A stretch of DNA of 49,354 bases from NCBI GenBank assembly GCA_017557005.1, contig JAFZFZ010000071.1, positions 1 to 49,354 on the forward strand, in the 5' to 3' direction. The position numbers were made by a program, and so were the translations under genes. This DNA comes from Bacteroidaceae bacterium. Its GTDB lineage: Bacteria; Bacteroidota; Bacteroidia; Bacteroidales; Bacteroidaceae. Below the pieces are notes generated by a model. The model ran no database searches. It worked only from the letters and a program-made list of their open reading frames with translations, and was not told the DNA's origin. Position 1 is the stretch's first letter. Every line of letters starts with the position of its first letter. Below, in pieces: positions 14,985 to 25,300 of the stretch.

Positions 14985-17900
14985 GGTGAGGGTATATATC
15001 TGCAGTTCAGCAGACGAAGTTGCATTCTGCACCTCTTCGATGCCTGCACCAATCGGTGCTCCATAGTAGATGAGCTGTACTTGCTGGGCACGGAACTCAG
15101 AATGCTGCGGATTGCTGTCCATCTGCCAACCTAGCACGACCTCTTGCTGCTCGTCGAGCTGGAACTCTACACCATAGAGGGTGCTGCCGCCGCCTGCACT
15201 GCTCAGTGTGCCATAGGCAATGGCCTCAGCAGACACATCGGTGGTGTTCATCACCTTATCGGAAACGAAGATGTAGGCATTGTTGCCGATGCGATTGGGC
15301 TCGATGTAATGATAGGAGGCACCAAAGTAGTAGCGTCCTTCGGGAAGTATTACGTGCTGGTAGAGACGTGAATTTTCGTGATTGGCACCTTTCAAGGTTG
15401 TGGTGCTTTCTTCCCATCGACCCAGCTGCAAGCAGTTTTCACCAGTAAAGTTATCGATGCCACGCTTCACACCGTTGCCGCCATTGTCAATTTCGTAGTT
15501 CTCGACGGTCCAGCTTGTAGGCTTACCAAATCGGTAGTAAGCAAGTCTGTTAGGTTCGTCGCAGCGTTGGATATTCTCGTAGTTACCCATGAACGTTGCC
15601 GACACGTTGTTATTGCCCTCGTAGAGGTAGATGGCTTGCACGCGCATGCCACGCCGACTATGATGGGCTGGGATATTGACCTTCCAACCGATAGAGACCG
15701 TGGTGGGCTCAGAAAGTTCGAAATGGCATGCGTCCAGCGGAGTGAAGTTGTGACTATTGCTACGCGGTTGCATGTCATAAGAGGCCAAGACATCGCCTAC
15801 CATAAAATCAGCGCCCTCAACTACTTGCATTACAATCTCTCCATCGTCGAGCGCGTCCCAGATGGTGGTCATGGGTAGGTGCAGGTGATACTTTCCCGCG
15901 GGGAGAGCAGCAGAGGTGGTCTGATAGATGGCACCCTCGGTGATGGTTGGGAGTCCATCGTCCCACTTCTCGATGCTGATGTAGCGGCCGTTCTCGTAGC
16001 TGTCGAAACCGCCATGCGTGCCATTGTCTTGATTCAAGATGTTATCGGTCACCATCCAGGGGCTTGCCAATAGGCCAAAGCGAGAGTAGGTAAGTTCCTT
16101 GGGTTCGTCGCTGCGCGAGAAATTTCTAGCCTCGCCTAGATACAGCTCGGTGACATCGGTGCCGCCTCCCTTGGGTTGTACGCAGACACCACGGGTGTAG
16201 CGTTCCTCGATGATGCCTGCTGTCTGCAACGATGAGAAGGCATCAGCAAGGGCTATGTAGACGAGGTTCACCTCTTGGGCTGAAACATCCTCCTTCAGAG
16301 CTTTGGCTGTTGCCAATGCAGTCTGCAAGGCAGCCACTTTTTCTGCGGCATACTGCCCAGGCTCAGTGCCTTTGTTAGCCTCTGCGATTGATAGCAACGT
16401 TTCGGCTTGACTGATTAGCTCCTTAAGTTCGGCGTAGGATGCCTTTGCGAATTTGAGTACAAAGCCACCTTGTGCCAAACACGAAATGGTGAGTTGATCA
16501 GCTGCAGCCACCATGCGATGGGTGATGCTAAACTGCGAGCCATGCTCACCATCGGCCATACAGGTCATTAGGTGCTCTCCCTCAGCGAGGAAGTCGAGCG
16601 ACAGGGCGATATCACGTGCAACCTTGTCACCATTGAGACCTGCCACATACCATGTGGTGCCGCTGCAGCGTGCCACCACGAAGTGGGTGCCAGGGTAACC
16701 GTCAATGAAACGAGTCTCATCCCATGCAGTGGGCACGGTCTGCATATGCAGCTTGGCCTCATAAGGAAGCGCATAGAAGCCCTCAGGGCGGTCAGCCCAG
16801 TGCTGCACGCCCGACTCGAAAGCGACAGAGAGGGCCAACTCGTGAGCATAGGTCGTGGCATGAGGATGTTGCGAGTTGGTGAAGGCCACTGGTGTGTAAT
16901 CCATTGCACCCACCACGTTGCGTGTGAAGGGCAGTGTGCAGTTGAGGCGCGAGGCGATATCAGTCATCGTGGGCGAGTTGTTATACTGCTCGGCACCATA
17001 GACCGACTCCATAGACACAAGATTGGGGAAGGTGCGACTCCATCCGCGAGGTAGGGTGCTGCCGTGGAAGTTGACCAACATCTGCGCATCGGCACAGTCC
17101 TGCAGGATGTCGAGGTAATACTGCATCATGCTCTGCTTGTCGCTCTCAAAAAAGTCGATCTTAACTCCCGCAAAGCCAAGTCCCTTGAGCCATGCCAGTT
17201 CCTTCATGCGGCTTTCATGGGTAAGGAAACGGTCGCGCGGTGTGCTGCTCACGTTGTTGTGTGCTCCGCCTGAATTGTACCATAAGAGCGGTTTTACACC
17301 CTTCGACACGGCATAGGCTGCAGCATCCTCGAGTTTGCCACCGTTGGTCATGGAGTCCCACTCCCAATCGAAGAGTACGTACTCCCAGCCCATAGCGACA
17401 GCCAGGTCTACATACTGGCAGCAAATCTTATAGTCCTTGGTTCCATGATTGTAGGCCCAGTACACCCAAGCGGCGCTGCCCGGCTCAATCCAATCGGTGT
17501 CGGTAATGATGGTAGCATCGGATACATCCTCGACGAGCGTGCTCTCAACGATATCGCCCAAGCTACCCAAGATAACCACACGCCAGGGTGACTGCCACGC
17601 TGTAGCCTCACTCACGGGGTTCACTGCACCCTTTCCATTGCCTTCCCACTGGTAAGGATAGGCCAGTTGATAGGTATCTTTTGTTGCCTCATTGCTCACG
17701 TGGGTGCTGCAATACTCCCTACTCGGGTTGGCTTCTGTGATGAGCATGAAGCAAGGTGCAACCTCCACTAGCAACGGATAGTTCCACGCTCCTTGGCGCT
17801 CAGCACCCTGCTGTAAGGGGAAGTCGCCCTCATAGGAGGTGACGAACTGCTGCAACCAGCGCGGTGCATCGGCGGGGAGTGTATAAGCTGTATGCTCACC

Positions 17901-18329
17901 AGAGAAGGTGAGTGCCTTGCCTTCGGCATTATCTATCAGGTAGCGGAAACATAGGCCATCGTTATAGGCACGAATCTCTACGCCCAGTTTATGTGTGTCG
18001 TCCTTGACAAGAGTGACAACGAGCGCGTTGGCCTCGTTGTTGCGTGTGGTGCGCTTGCCATGAGGCATGGTATACGCCTCAGTCACACGCGACTGTTCGC
18101 CTACGGCATCTATCGTCACATCTTGCGAGTAGTCGGTGTCATCGACTGTGAGGCCCAGTGCGATGTGTTCTACGGCTACTTGCCCATTGTATAGGACACT
18201 AAGGCCAGTCTTACCCTCATTGGTCTCTACCTTTACTGAAATTTTCTCATTGGGAGACACCAACGTCTGTGCCATTCCCTGCCATTGGCTTACTACAAAA
18301 ACGAGAAGCACAAGAAACAACTTCTTCAT
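14913..18329 (-). CDS. Secreted GH97 glycosidase (retaining, alpha-galactosidase type) with two DUF5013-like modules
   Basis: A 1138-residue protein from the ATG at 18329 (MKKLFLVLLVFVVSQWQGMA, a signal peptide; an ATG 8 codons upstream would spoil it). The GH97 N-terminal domain (VSPNEKISVKVETNEG) leads into the catalytic barrel: DWEWDSMTNGGKLEDAAAYA, KPLLWYNSGGAHNN, GFAGVKIDFFESDKQSMMQY and SMESVYGAEQ, then TRNVVGAMDYTPVAF. Asp392 in KIDF is where retaining GH97 alpha-galactosidases have their nucleophile; inverting SusB-type enzymes use Glu instead, so an alpha-galactosidase is favoured. FIVAR-like helices follow, then two DUF5013-like modules (ARNFSRSDEPKELTYSRFG... and the one with RLAYYRFGKPTSWTVENYEI), and the tail IYTLTGQRL ... 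GIFIVGGKKVILK. A shortened operator-like site lies 30 bp before the start. Confidence 0.87.
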   Translation of the reverse strand: MKKLFLVLLVFVVSQWQGMAQTLVSPNEKISVKVETNEGKTGLSVLYNGQVAVEHIALGLTVDDTDYSQDVTIDAVGEQSRVTEAYTMPHGKRTTRNNEANALVVTLVKDDTHKLGVEIRAYNDGLCFRYLIDNAEGKALTFSGEHTAYTLPADAPRWLQQFVTSYEGDFPLQQGAERQGAWNYPLLVEVAPCFMLITEANPSREYCSTHVSNEATKDTYQLAYPYQWEGNGKGAVNPVSEATAWQSPWRVVILGSLGDIVESTLVEDVSDATIITDTDWIEPGSAAWVYWAYNHGTKDYKICCQYVDLAVAMGWEYVLFDWEWDSMTNGGKLEDAAAYAVSKGVKPLLWYNSGGAHNNVSSTPRDRFLTHESRMKELAWLKGLGFAGVKIDFFESDKQSMMQYYLDILQDCADAQMLVNFHGSTLPRGWSRTFPNLVSMESVYGAEQYNNSPTMTDIASRLNCTLPFTRNVVGAMDYTPVAFTNSQHPHATTYAHELALSVAFESGVQHWADRPEGFYALPYEAKLHMQTVPTAWDETRFIDGYPGTHFVVARCSGTTWYVAGLNGDKVARDIALSLDFLAEGEHLMTCMADGEHGSQFSITHRMVAAADQLTISCLAQGGFVLKFAKASYAELKELISQAETLLSIAEANKGTEPGQYAAEKVAALQTALATAKALKEDVSAQEVNLVYIALADAFSSLQTAGIIEERYTRGVCVQPKGGGTDVTELYLGEARNFSRSDEPKELTYSRFGLLASPWMVTDNILNQDNGTHGGFDSYENGRYISIEKWDDGLPTITEGAIYQTTSAALPAGKYHLHLPMTTIWDALDDGEIVMQVVEGADFMVGDVLASYDMQPRSNSHNFTPLDACHFELSEPTTVSIGWKVNIPAHHSRRGMRVQAIYLYEGNNNVSATFMGNYENIQRCDEPNRLAYYRFGKPTSWTVENYEIDNGGNGVKRGIDNFTGENCLQLGRWEESTTTLKGANHENSRLYQHVILPEGRYYFGASYHYIEPNRIGNNAYIFVSDKVMNTTDVSAEAIAYGTLSSAGGGSTLYGVEFQLDEQQEVVLGWQMDSNPQHSEFRAQQVQLIYYGAPIGAGIEEVQNATSSAELQIYTLTGQRLTTLPEKGIFIVGGKKVILK

Positions 18330-18358
18330 AAGATAATTTATTATATTTGACATAACTG

Positions 18359-18374
18359 ATAGGACAATATGGTG
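18359..18374. promoter_or_regulatory. Possible operator half-site upstream of the GH97 gene
   Basis: ATAGGACAATATGGTG matches the first 12 bases of the ATAGGACAATATTGAC site at 14839 and 25763, in the same orientation to its target gene. The second half-site 21 bp nearer the gene is weak (ATATTTGAC at 18343). It also lies just past the stop of the SGNH-GH29 gene. Confidence 0.4.
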
Positions 18375-18385
18375 AAACGGGATGT

Positions 18386-20602
18386 TTACTCTCTCATTTC
18401 CACTCTAAAAGCAACGGCTGAGGATGTCGCACTATTGGCATGGGCCTCTACGCGTATACCTTCGGAGGTGATGCTATGCTTGACTCGCTTACCATCTGCG
18501 AGGCAAACGATGCGTTTCACACGATGAGCGGGCAAGCTAGTGAGTGTGAATGGCTTTCCATCCCACTGTTTCACGAATACATAGACGAGGCAGTCGCCCT
18601 TGCAGGTGTATCGAACGTCGCGTCCCTCACCGAAGGGGCTGTAGGGGCGAGTATCGTAGACGGCTTCGCCATAAGTCTGCAGCCACTGGCCTATGTGGCT
18701 CAGTATCTGTTGCTGATCATCGGGAATGGTACCATCGCTCTTGGGAGAGATATTCAGGCACAGATTGCCACCGCAAGCGATATTATCGACAAGGTTGCGA
18801 ATGATGCCATCGGCACTCTGCAGCCTCAGTCCCTCAACATAGCCAAACTTGTGACCTATGGGGTCGTCGACCTGCCAATAGCGTCCGTAGGGTTTGCGTG
18901 GGGCACGGCTCTCGCGCTCAAACTCTTGGATGCTGCCAGCCAGGTAGGCCTGTGCCTTGGACTGGATGCTCACCTCCTTGCCCCATTGCCAGGCGCTATT
19001 GTAGTAGTAGCGGGCGAGATGCAGCTTCCACGGATCGAGCGAGCGGTAGTTGATACCGTTGTCAAAATAGAGCAGGTCGGGTTGGTAATTGTCGATAATC
19101 TCCATGGTGCGTAGCAACCATTCAGCAAGGAAGGCATCGCTCTGCGGGTGGTGACCTTCGGTTGCCGATTCATTGATGATAGCCTCGGTGGCACCACCAT
19201 CGGCAGCCTTGGGAAGAGCCTTGGGACCCATACCGCTCTGCGAGGTAGGCATCTGGGGAGGTCCATAGAAATCAGCATACTCGGGCAGGAAGAGGTCGGT
19301 AGAATCCTTAGGCATGGAGAGTGGATACATGAAGTCCCAATGCTCAATGCGGTGGTTTGAGACGCCAAACTTCATACCCTCGGCACGCACGGCTGCAGCC
19401 AATTCACCAATGACATCTCGCTGTGGCCCCATCTCCTTGGCATCCCATCGTGTCAGCCGACTGTCATACATGGCAAAGCCATCGTGATGCTCTGCCGTGG
19501 GGATGACATAGCGGGCACCTGACTCACGAAAAAGTTTGGCCCATGCCTCGGGATCGAACTTCTCGGCTTTGAACATGGGAATGAAATCCTTGTACCCAAA
19601 CTGCGACTGGCGTCCCCAACGCTCGCGATGTGCCTTGCCCAATCCGTTGTACATATGCTTGGGATACCACTCGCTACCTGCTGCAGGCACGCTATACACA
19701 CCCCAATGGATGAAGATGCCAAACTTAGCATCCTTGAACCACTCGGGCGTACGGTAATGCTCGGCTACCGACTGCCAGGTGGCCTCGTACGGCCCCTCGG
19801 GACATTTCTTCAATGACTCACGACTGACGGGTATCGTCACACGATTATCGGTGAGCAGCAACTTCTGGCAATTCGCTATCCATAGATTAGCCATCAGCTG
19901 ATGGCCTGCGGCGGTAGGGTGTATGCCATCCCAGACCCAATGGCTCATCGGCACCAACGGATGTTCGTTCCGCAAGGTAGCAAAGAGTGAATCGTAGTCA
20001 ACCACTATGGCGTGGAAGTCACGGGCGATGCGACTGCAGGTTGCCGTGACGCGATGGATGAGGCTATCGCGCAAGGAATAATCGGAGGCTGCTCCTACCT
20101 TGCCCACCTTGGCAACAAAAGGGGTTCCTAACACGATTTTTACTTCGGGATTAGTATCGCGCAAGCGACTAAGCAACCTACGGTAGCGCTGCTCCCATCC
20201 GTCGAAGTCGAACGCCGCCGCACCGTTTGCCAGATGATAGTGCACATCATTCGTTCCTATAAGTATGGAGAGCACATCGGGCTTCAGAGCGATGACATCC
20301 TTCCCCCAGCGTTCCTCCAGGCGGGTGAGATCGTCGCCACTGATGCCGCGGTTCATAAACTCGAGACCCTGCTCGGGATATTCGCTCATGAAGTGAGCGG
20401 CACAGAGCATCATGTAGCTATGCCCGAAGATATGGTTCTTGTCCCAATGGTTGCGCTGGCTCGGGGCTTTGGCCGAACCTGCACTGTTGCCCCAAGCGCC
20501 ATCGGTGACCGAGTCGCCAATGAACAGTACTCGGCGCTGGGCTGCCGAAGGTAGCGTAAAGCATAGTATAGCAAACAAGACCGTCAAACAACGTCTCTTC
20601 AT
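18386..20602 (-). CDS. Secreted SGNH-family esterase fused to GH29 alpha-L-fucosidase
   Basis: A 738-residue protein with signal MKRRCLTVLFAILCFTLPSA. Residues of about 23-250 form an SGNH/GDSL hydrolase: GDSVTDG with Ser31 as nucleophile, NRGISGDD (block II), GTND (116-119, block III) and DGIHPT (Asp225, His228, block V). Residues of about 265-738 are GH29: WFKDAKFGIFIHWGVYSVPA, ARYVIPTAEHHDGFAMYDS, GPQRDVIGELA and PDLLYFDNGINY, with Asp514 as the likely nucleophile. SGNH domains of this kind remove acetyl groups from sugars, and GH29 removes alpha-fucose, so one protein may deacetylate and then defucosylate the same glycan; this is inference. Unlike its neighbours it lacks a T9SS-type tail, ending AVAFRVEMRE, and so probably stays in the periplasm. 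Confidence 0.87.
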   Translation of the reverse strand: MKRRCLTVLFAILCFTLPSAAQRRVLFIGDSVTDGAWGNSAGSAKAPSQRNHWDKNHIFGHSYMMLCAAHFMSEYPEQGLEFMNRGISGDDLTRLEERWGKDVIALKPDVLSILIGTNDVHYHLANGAAAFDFDGWEQRYRRLLSRLRDTNPEVKIVLGTPFVAKVGKVGAASDYSLRDSLIHRVTATCSRIARDFHAIVVDYDSLFATLRNEHPLVPMSHWVWDGIHPTAAGHQLMANLWIANCQKLLLTDNRVTIPVSRESLKKCPEGPYEATWQSVAEHYRTPEWFKDAKFGIFIHWGVYSVPAAGSEWYPKHMYNGLGKAHRERWGRQSQFGYKDFIPMFKAEKFDPEAWAKLFRESGARYVIPTAEHHDGFAMYDSRLTRWDAKEMGPQRDVIGELAAAVRAEGMKFGVSNHRIEHWDFMYPLSMPKDSTDLFLPEYADFYGPPQMPTSQSGMGPKALPKAADGGATEAIINESATEGHHPQSDAFLAEWLLRTMEIIDNYQPDLLYFDNGINYRSLDPWKLHLARYYYNSAWQWGKEVSIQSKAQAYLAGSIQEFERESRAPRKPYGRYWQVDDPIGHKFGYVEGLRLQSADGIIRNLVDNIACGGNLCLNISPKSDGTIPDDQQQILSHIGQWLQTYGEAVYDTRPYSPFGEGRDVRYTCKGDCLVYVFVKQWDGKPFTLTSLPAHRVKRIVCLADGKRVKHSITSEGIRVEAHANSATSSAVAFRVEMRE

Positions 20603-20631
20603 AGGGTGTGGTATTTGATTTTATAGCTTAT

Positions 20632-20666
20632 AATGGTTACCTTTACATATAGCAAAGGTAACCATT
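20632..20666. repeat. Perfect 13-bp inverted repeat between two secreted-protein genes
   Basis: AATGGTTACCTTT (20632-20644) and AAAGGTAACCATT (20654-20666) flank a 9-base loop. It lies past the stop of the module-only gene and 30 bp before the SGNH-GH29 start. There is no T run, so it may be a terminator stem, an operator, or both. Confidence 0.6.
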
Positions 20667-20677
20667 ATTGTGGAATT

Positions 20678-20766
20678 CGACTCTCTCTCTTCGATTATTT
20701 CAGTATCACCTTCTTGCCACCTACGATGAAGATGCCCTTTTCGGGAAGGGTGGTGAGGCGCTGACC
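20678..20766 (-). repeat. Shared 3' cassette (T9SS tail, stop and downstream bases), copy 2
   Basis: Near-identical to 14898-14984. The match covers the last codons of the gene (LTTLPEKGIFIVGGKKVILK and the bases before them), the stop, and the first bases downstream, then ends abruptly on both sides. Confidence 0.85.
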
Positions 20767-22239
20767 TGTGATGGTGTAAATCTCTTGTGCACCGTCGAGG
20801 GTTGCTGCTTCGGGAGCCTCGATGGATGCGTCAGAACCATAAGAAAGGAGTTTAACTGCCTCCACACGGACATTGTTGGTATTTGAAGCGCTGAAGTCAG
20901 CCTGGAAGCCAAGGTATACCTCCTTAGCCTCATCGAGGGTGAAGTAGATGCCACGGAAAGTGCCATCGGCAGCTGCCATATTAACTCTCTCGTATGCAAT
21001 ACTTTGCGTGGATATATCATTGGTATTAAGCACGTTCTCTGATGCAAAGATGTAGCTTACGTCGTTTGACTCGGCTGTGGGATACATAGCAGCGAAGCAG
21101 TAGCGTCCTGCGGGCAGCGACACCTTCTGATAGATACGTGTATTGTGGATGTCGTAGCCATGCTCGGCAAAGGCATTGCCATTCCACCAGATTTCGAGGT
21201 GCAGACAATCGGTTCCGGTAGCGTTGTCGAGACCTGCCTGGTCGCCAAAGCCATAGTTCTCAACGGTCCAGTACTTGGGAGCTCCGAAGCGACCGCTGTT
21301 GAGGGTAGCCTCAGTGCGGGCAAAGTTGTCGGCCTCGCTCAGCTTCTCAATGGTAAGGTCGGTAGCATCAGTCTCCTCGGGTGCAGCACCTACGTTCTTA
21401 CCATTCTGCATAAGGTTGTCAAATGCAGCGTTCACACCGTCGTAGAGGCTCTTGATGGTGTCATAGTCAGCATCCTCGGCTACATTCTTCGCCTCAGCTA
21501 CGATAGCCACCACCTCGTCATACATCTGCTTCGAATAGAAGCCGGTATTTTCATTGACGATAAGATCAGCAAGTTGCTCCTCTACTGTACCTACCAACTC
21601 TTGCAGCTTTGCATGGTTGATGTTGCCATATGACAGGAGCTTGATAGCCTGCACACGTACGCTATTGGTAGTAGAGCTGCTCAGATCTGATTGAATACCG
21701 AAGTACAGGCTCTTCTCGCTATCGAGGGTGAAGTAGAAGCCATAGAACGAGCCATCGGCAACAGCGCCCTTGATTTTCTCACAACCGATGCTCATTATGG
21801 GGATGTCGCAGGTATTCACGAGGGTGTCAGAGACAAAGAGGTAGCTGTCATCATTAGCCTCGGTTGAGGGGTATACAGCACCAAAGTAGTAACGTCCTGC
21901 GGGCAGTGTCACCTGCTGATAGATGCGCACATTCTGAATGTCGTAGCCATGCTCGGCAAAAGCATTGCCATTCCACCAGATTTCAAAGTGGAGGCAATCG
22001 GTGCCAGTAGCATTATCAATACCTGCCTGATCGCCAAAACCGAAGTTCTCAACGGTCCAATACTTAGGTGCACCGAAACGGCCGCTGTTGAGTGTAGCCT
22101 CGGTACGGGCAAAGTTGTCGGCCTCATGAAACTTTTCTACGGTGATGTCCTCGCAACCTGAGTAGATAGGAGCTACACCTTGTGCGCTGGTGCTCAGTGC
22201 AGCAGCCAGCATGACGGAAAAGAGTAATTGTTTCTTCAT
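20695..22239 (-). CDS. Secreted non-catalytic protein of two DUF5013-like modules with T9SS-type tail
   Basis: A 514-residue protein with signal MKKQLLFSVMLAAALSTSAQ. It consists of module 1 (about 36-205), a FIVAR-like helical linker (206-290), module 2 (about 296-468) and the tail IYTITGQRL ... GIFIVGGKKVILK (486-514). The modules are about 70% identical by eye and share a run of 26 identical residues (starting ADNFARTEATLNSG). They are clearly related to those on the GH29 and GH97 proteins, most closely to GH29 module 2. There is no catalytic domain. DUF5013-like domains are thought to bind carbohydrate, so a cell-surface or secreted glycan-binding protein is the best reading; this is inference. 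Confidence 0.75.
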   Translation of the reverse strand: MKKQLLFSVMLAAALSTSAQGVAPIYSGCEDITVEKFHEADNFARTEATLNSGRFGAPKYWTVENFGFGDQAGIDNATGTDCLHFEIWWNGNAFAEHGYDIQNVRIYQQVTLPAGRYYFGAVYPSTEANDDSYLFVSDTLVNTCDIPIMSIGCEKIKGAVADGSFYGFYFTLDSEKSLYFGIQSDLSSSTTNSVRVQAIKLLSYGNINHAKLQELVGTVEEQLADLIVNENTGFYSKQMYDEVVAIVAEAKNVAEDADYDTIKSLYDGVNAAFDNLMQNGKNVGAAPEETDATDLTIEKLSEADNFARTEATLNSGRFGAPKYWTVENYGFGDQAGLDNATGTDCLHLEIWWNGNAFAEHGYDIHNTRIYQKVSLPAGRYCFAAMYPTAESNDVSYIFASENVLNTNDISTQSIAYERVNMAAADGTFRGIYFTLDEAKEVYLGFQADFSASNTNNVRVEAVKLLSYGSDASIEAPEAATLDGAQEIYTITGQRLTTLPEKGIFIVGGKKVILK

Positions 22240-22301
22240 AAATCTCTCTTTTTTAATGTTAATGAATAGGATTGACGTCTTGTCTATACGCGCAATACAC
22301 G

Positions 22302-25300
22302 TTACTTCACATATCGCTTATTGATGCCCTCATGGCTGCTCACGACATAGATGCCCGGTTCTATGATGGTAGCGAGTTTGGCACCTCCGAGGCTATAATA
22401 GCTCACCTCGGCATGCGCTGTAGCTGTGCACACGGCATTGTCGGTGGCCTTCACATCCAGTCGGTAGTCGCCACTGCCAGCAACCAACACCACAGAGGTA
22501 GCTGTGCGCTCCATGCTATGCACGCCATCGGTAGCGTCGGTAACGGCTGTTTCGCCCTCGTACAGTTCATAGCCTGCCTCGAGAGGTAGCTCTATGCGAG
22601 CCGTAGTGTTGGCCGGCACCACGATATGGTAGCTGAGCAGGCCATCGTCGCCACGGGTATATTCGCACACCACGTCGCCCGCTGAGGTTCCCACCGAGGC
22701 TGTCATCGACGTGAGGTCGGCAGGGATATAGGGGCGTATGCTGATGCTGTCGTAGGCATATCCCGCGTTGCTGATACCACCCAGTTGAGAGAAGAACCAC
22801 TCTTCGATATGGTTCATCATGCAGTGGTTTTGCGAGAAGTCCATATTCCAATATTCGGGCGTGGTGGTAGCCCCTTTGAGCACCCAGTATCCATAGCTGG
22901 GGTAATCGGTCTGGCAAGCCATACGATACACCACATCGTTGTAACCATACTTGGCGAGCGACATGAATACGGGCTTGAGGCCTATCTCACCGGTCTTGAT
23001 CTTGTAGTTTGCATTACGCACCGATTGCGCCAACTTGGCAGCTACAGCCTCTTCATTGGCAGGGTCTACCAATCCGTAATAGAGAGGCATGCCATAATTG
23101 GCTTGGTTACCATACTCATACACGCCTGTATTTGCTTTATAATACTTGCTATTAAAGGCAGTACGCACTACCTGGGCCTGTGCAGCGAAGCGGTCGGCAT
23201 CTGCCACGTGACCCAGTCCGGTAGCCATCTCACTCATGACGTTGAGCATATAGTAGTAGGTGGTGGTAACGGTAAAGTTGGCCGTTGTCTGCTGTGCCAA
23301 TCCTGCCGAGCCTTGTCCCCAGTCGCTGAGCGATACGGTGGCTTGAAGGATACCATCCTTGGTGCGCGAGGTGTAGTAGTCGATAAGCTTCACCATGGTG
23401 GGGTACTGCTTCTCGATGAGGGCACGGTCGCCATAGAGCTTCCATGTGCGATAGGGCACGAGGATAGCCGCACCGCCCCAGTTGGCATCGTCGTCCCAAT
23501 CGGTCATATAGTGGGGAACGGTAGAGGGCATCATGCCGTTAGGCATCTGGGCATCAATGCAATCATCTGCAATCTTACGCATGAGTGTATGAGCGTAGTA
23601 GTTATAGTTGATAGAGTTGTACAGTTGGTTGGGTACGTCCATCCAGCCCAATTTCTCGCGGTGAGGACAGTCGGTGACGGTGTTATAGAGCTGGCTCTGT
23701 ATGCCGTCGCGACAGATGGTATGGATATTGTTTATCAGGTCGTTGGAGGTGGTAAACTGACCACTTTGGGCAATATTGGCGCGTATACGATAGGCAGTGA
23801 AGTCGGTAGGCTCAGGCACCTCGGTAAGCCCCAGCACCTGCAGGTAGCGACAACCGTGATACATGAAGGTAGGCCCCCAGGTCTCGCCCTCGGGCTTGCC
23901 GGCAAAGGTGTATGAGTCGTAGTTGTCAAAGGGAGGCGTATTCCAGAAGTCCACCACCACGGTGCCGTTGGTGTTGAGTTTCTCGCCAGGACGCAGGGTG
24001 ATAATCTGCCCCTTTTCACCCTTCAAGGTAAAGGTGTACTGTCCGGCAAAGTTGCGACCAAAGTCGATGAGGTAGCCCTGCTTGCCGTCCACCTTTAGGG
24101 GTTTCACGCTCACTGCATTCCATGTTTCCACCACGCGTAGGGGTTCATTCATCTTGGCTCGCAGCGTACCTATGGGGCCACTCTCGATGGTGCCAGTGAA
24201 GGTTGGCATCACCACATCTACCGCATCCCATGCACTGAAGTCGTAGTTGGCATCATCGATACCCTCAATCTCGCAGGTGGCGTCGTAGTCCTCGCCACCC
24301 CACCAGTTGCTGCCCGTGGTGGGCGATGCGGTGGTGCGCCAGGTGCCATCGGTGACGATAGTGTCGGTAGTGCCATCGGTATACTCGATCAGCAGCTCGG
24401 CCTTGAGCGAGGCGGGTCCTGCGTTGGTGAGTGTGCGCTTTGAGTAGCGCTGGGTGAGTCCGCCTATGCCATCCAGGTAGCTGATGTCGAAGAGTGCGCC
24501 TGCCACCTGCGCCACCAGACTGTTGGCCCCTTCGGTGAGGAGCGATGTCACATCATACGTGGTGTATAGCACCGTTTGGGTATACTGTGTCTCGCCCGGT
24601 TCGAGCAGGTTCTCGGTCACGGGCTTACCATTGATGCGCATAGTGAACACGCCCAGAGCAGAAGCAAACATCGTGGCACGCTTCACGGGCTTGTCCACAC
24701 GGATGCTCTTCCCGTAGTAAGGCACGTTGGTGTTGTTCTTCACGATGAGCGGAGCCTCGACATTCTCGGCCCTATACACCTCTTCATAGCTGTTTGATGC
24801 GCCGCTATTCGAGGTCATGATGGTGAACGATGCGGGGAAGTTGGCCGCGCGTGTGGCATCAGTATAGGCATGTTCGTCCTGACGGGGGTAGAGCACGATG
24901 CGGTCAATGTCGTAGATGTCGTCGAGCTTGATGATGACATACACCGATTGGTTGGCATTGGGGTAGTCGTGTGTGGTATACCCGAGCGGACCGCTGGGCA
25001 TGATCTTGCCATCATTGATAAAGGCTTTGCTCCATGAGGAGCCCACCTGGTAGTTGTCGCTCGTAGTCACAAACAGCGCTTGGGGAGCCACGTTGACCCC
25101 ACCGCTATAGATCTCCATCTCGGCCAACTGCAGGTAATACTTGTGCGACTCTGACGAAGCAGGTATACCCAGCTTGGTCACATCGAGCTTCACGTATCGT
25201 GCCTGCACGCTATCAAGTTCAATGCTCATACATGTATGACGGTTCTCTATACTACGTGTAATCCACTGAGCAGTCCACTCCGATGCATCAAGAAAAGCCG

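Noticed and set aside
22255..22275. AATAGGATTGACG ahead of the module-only gene as another AraC site
   Set aside because: It lacks the central CAATAT of the shared site and has no second half-site 21 bp away.
22785..23915. Long plus-strand open frame (376 codons) opposite the GH78 gene
   Set aside because: It lies fully within the catalytic part of GH78, its translation is rich in His/Val/Gly from mirrored codons, and it has no family pattern or promoter.
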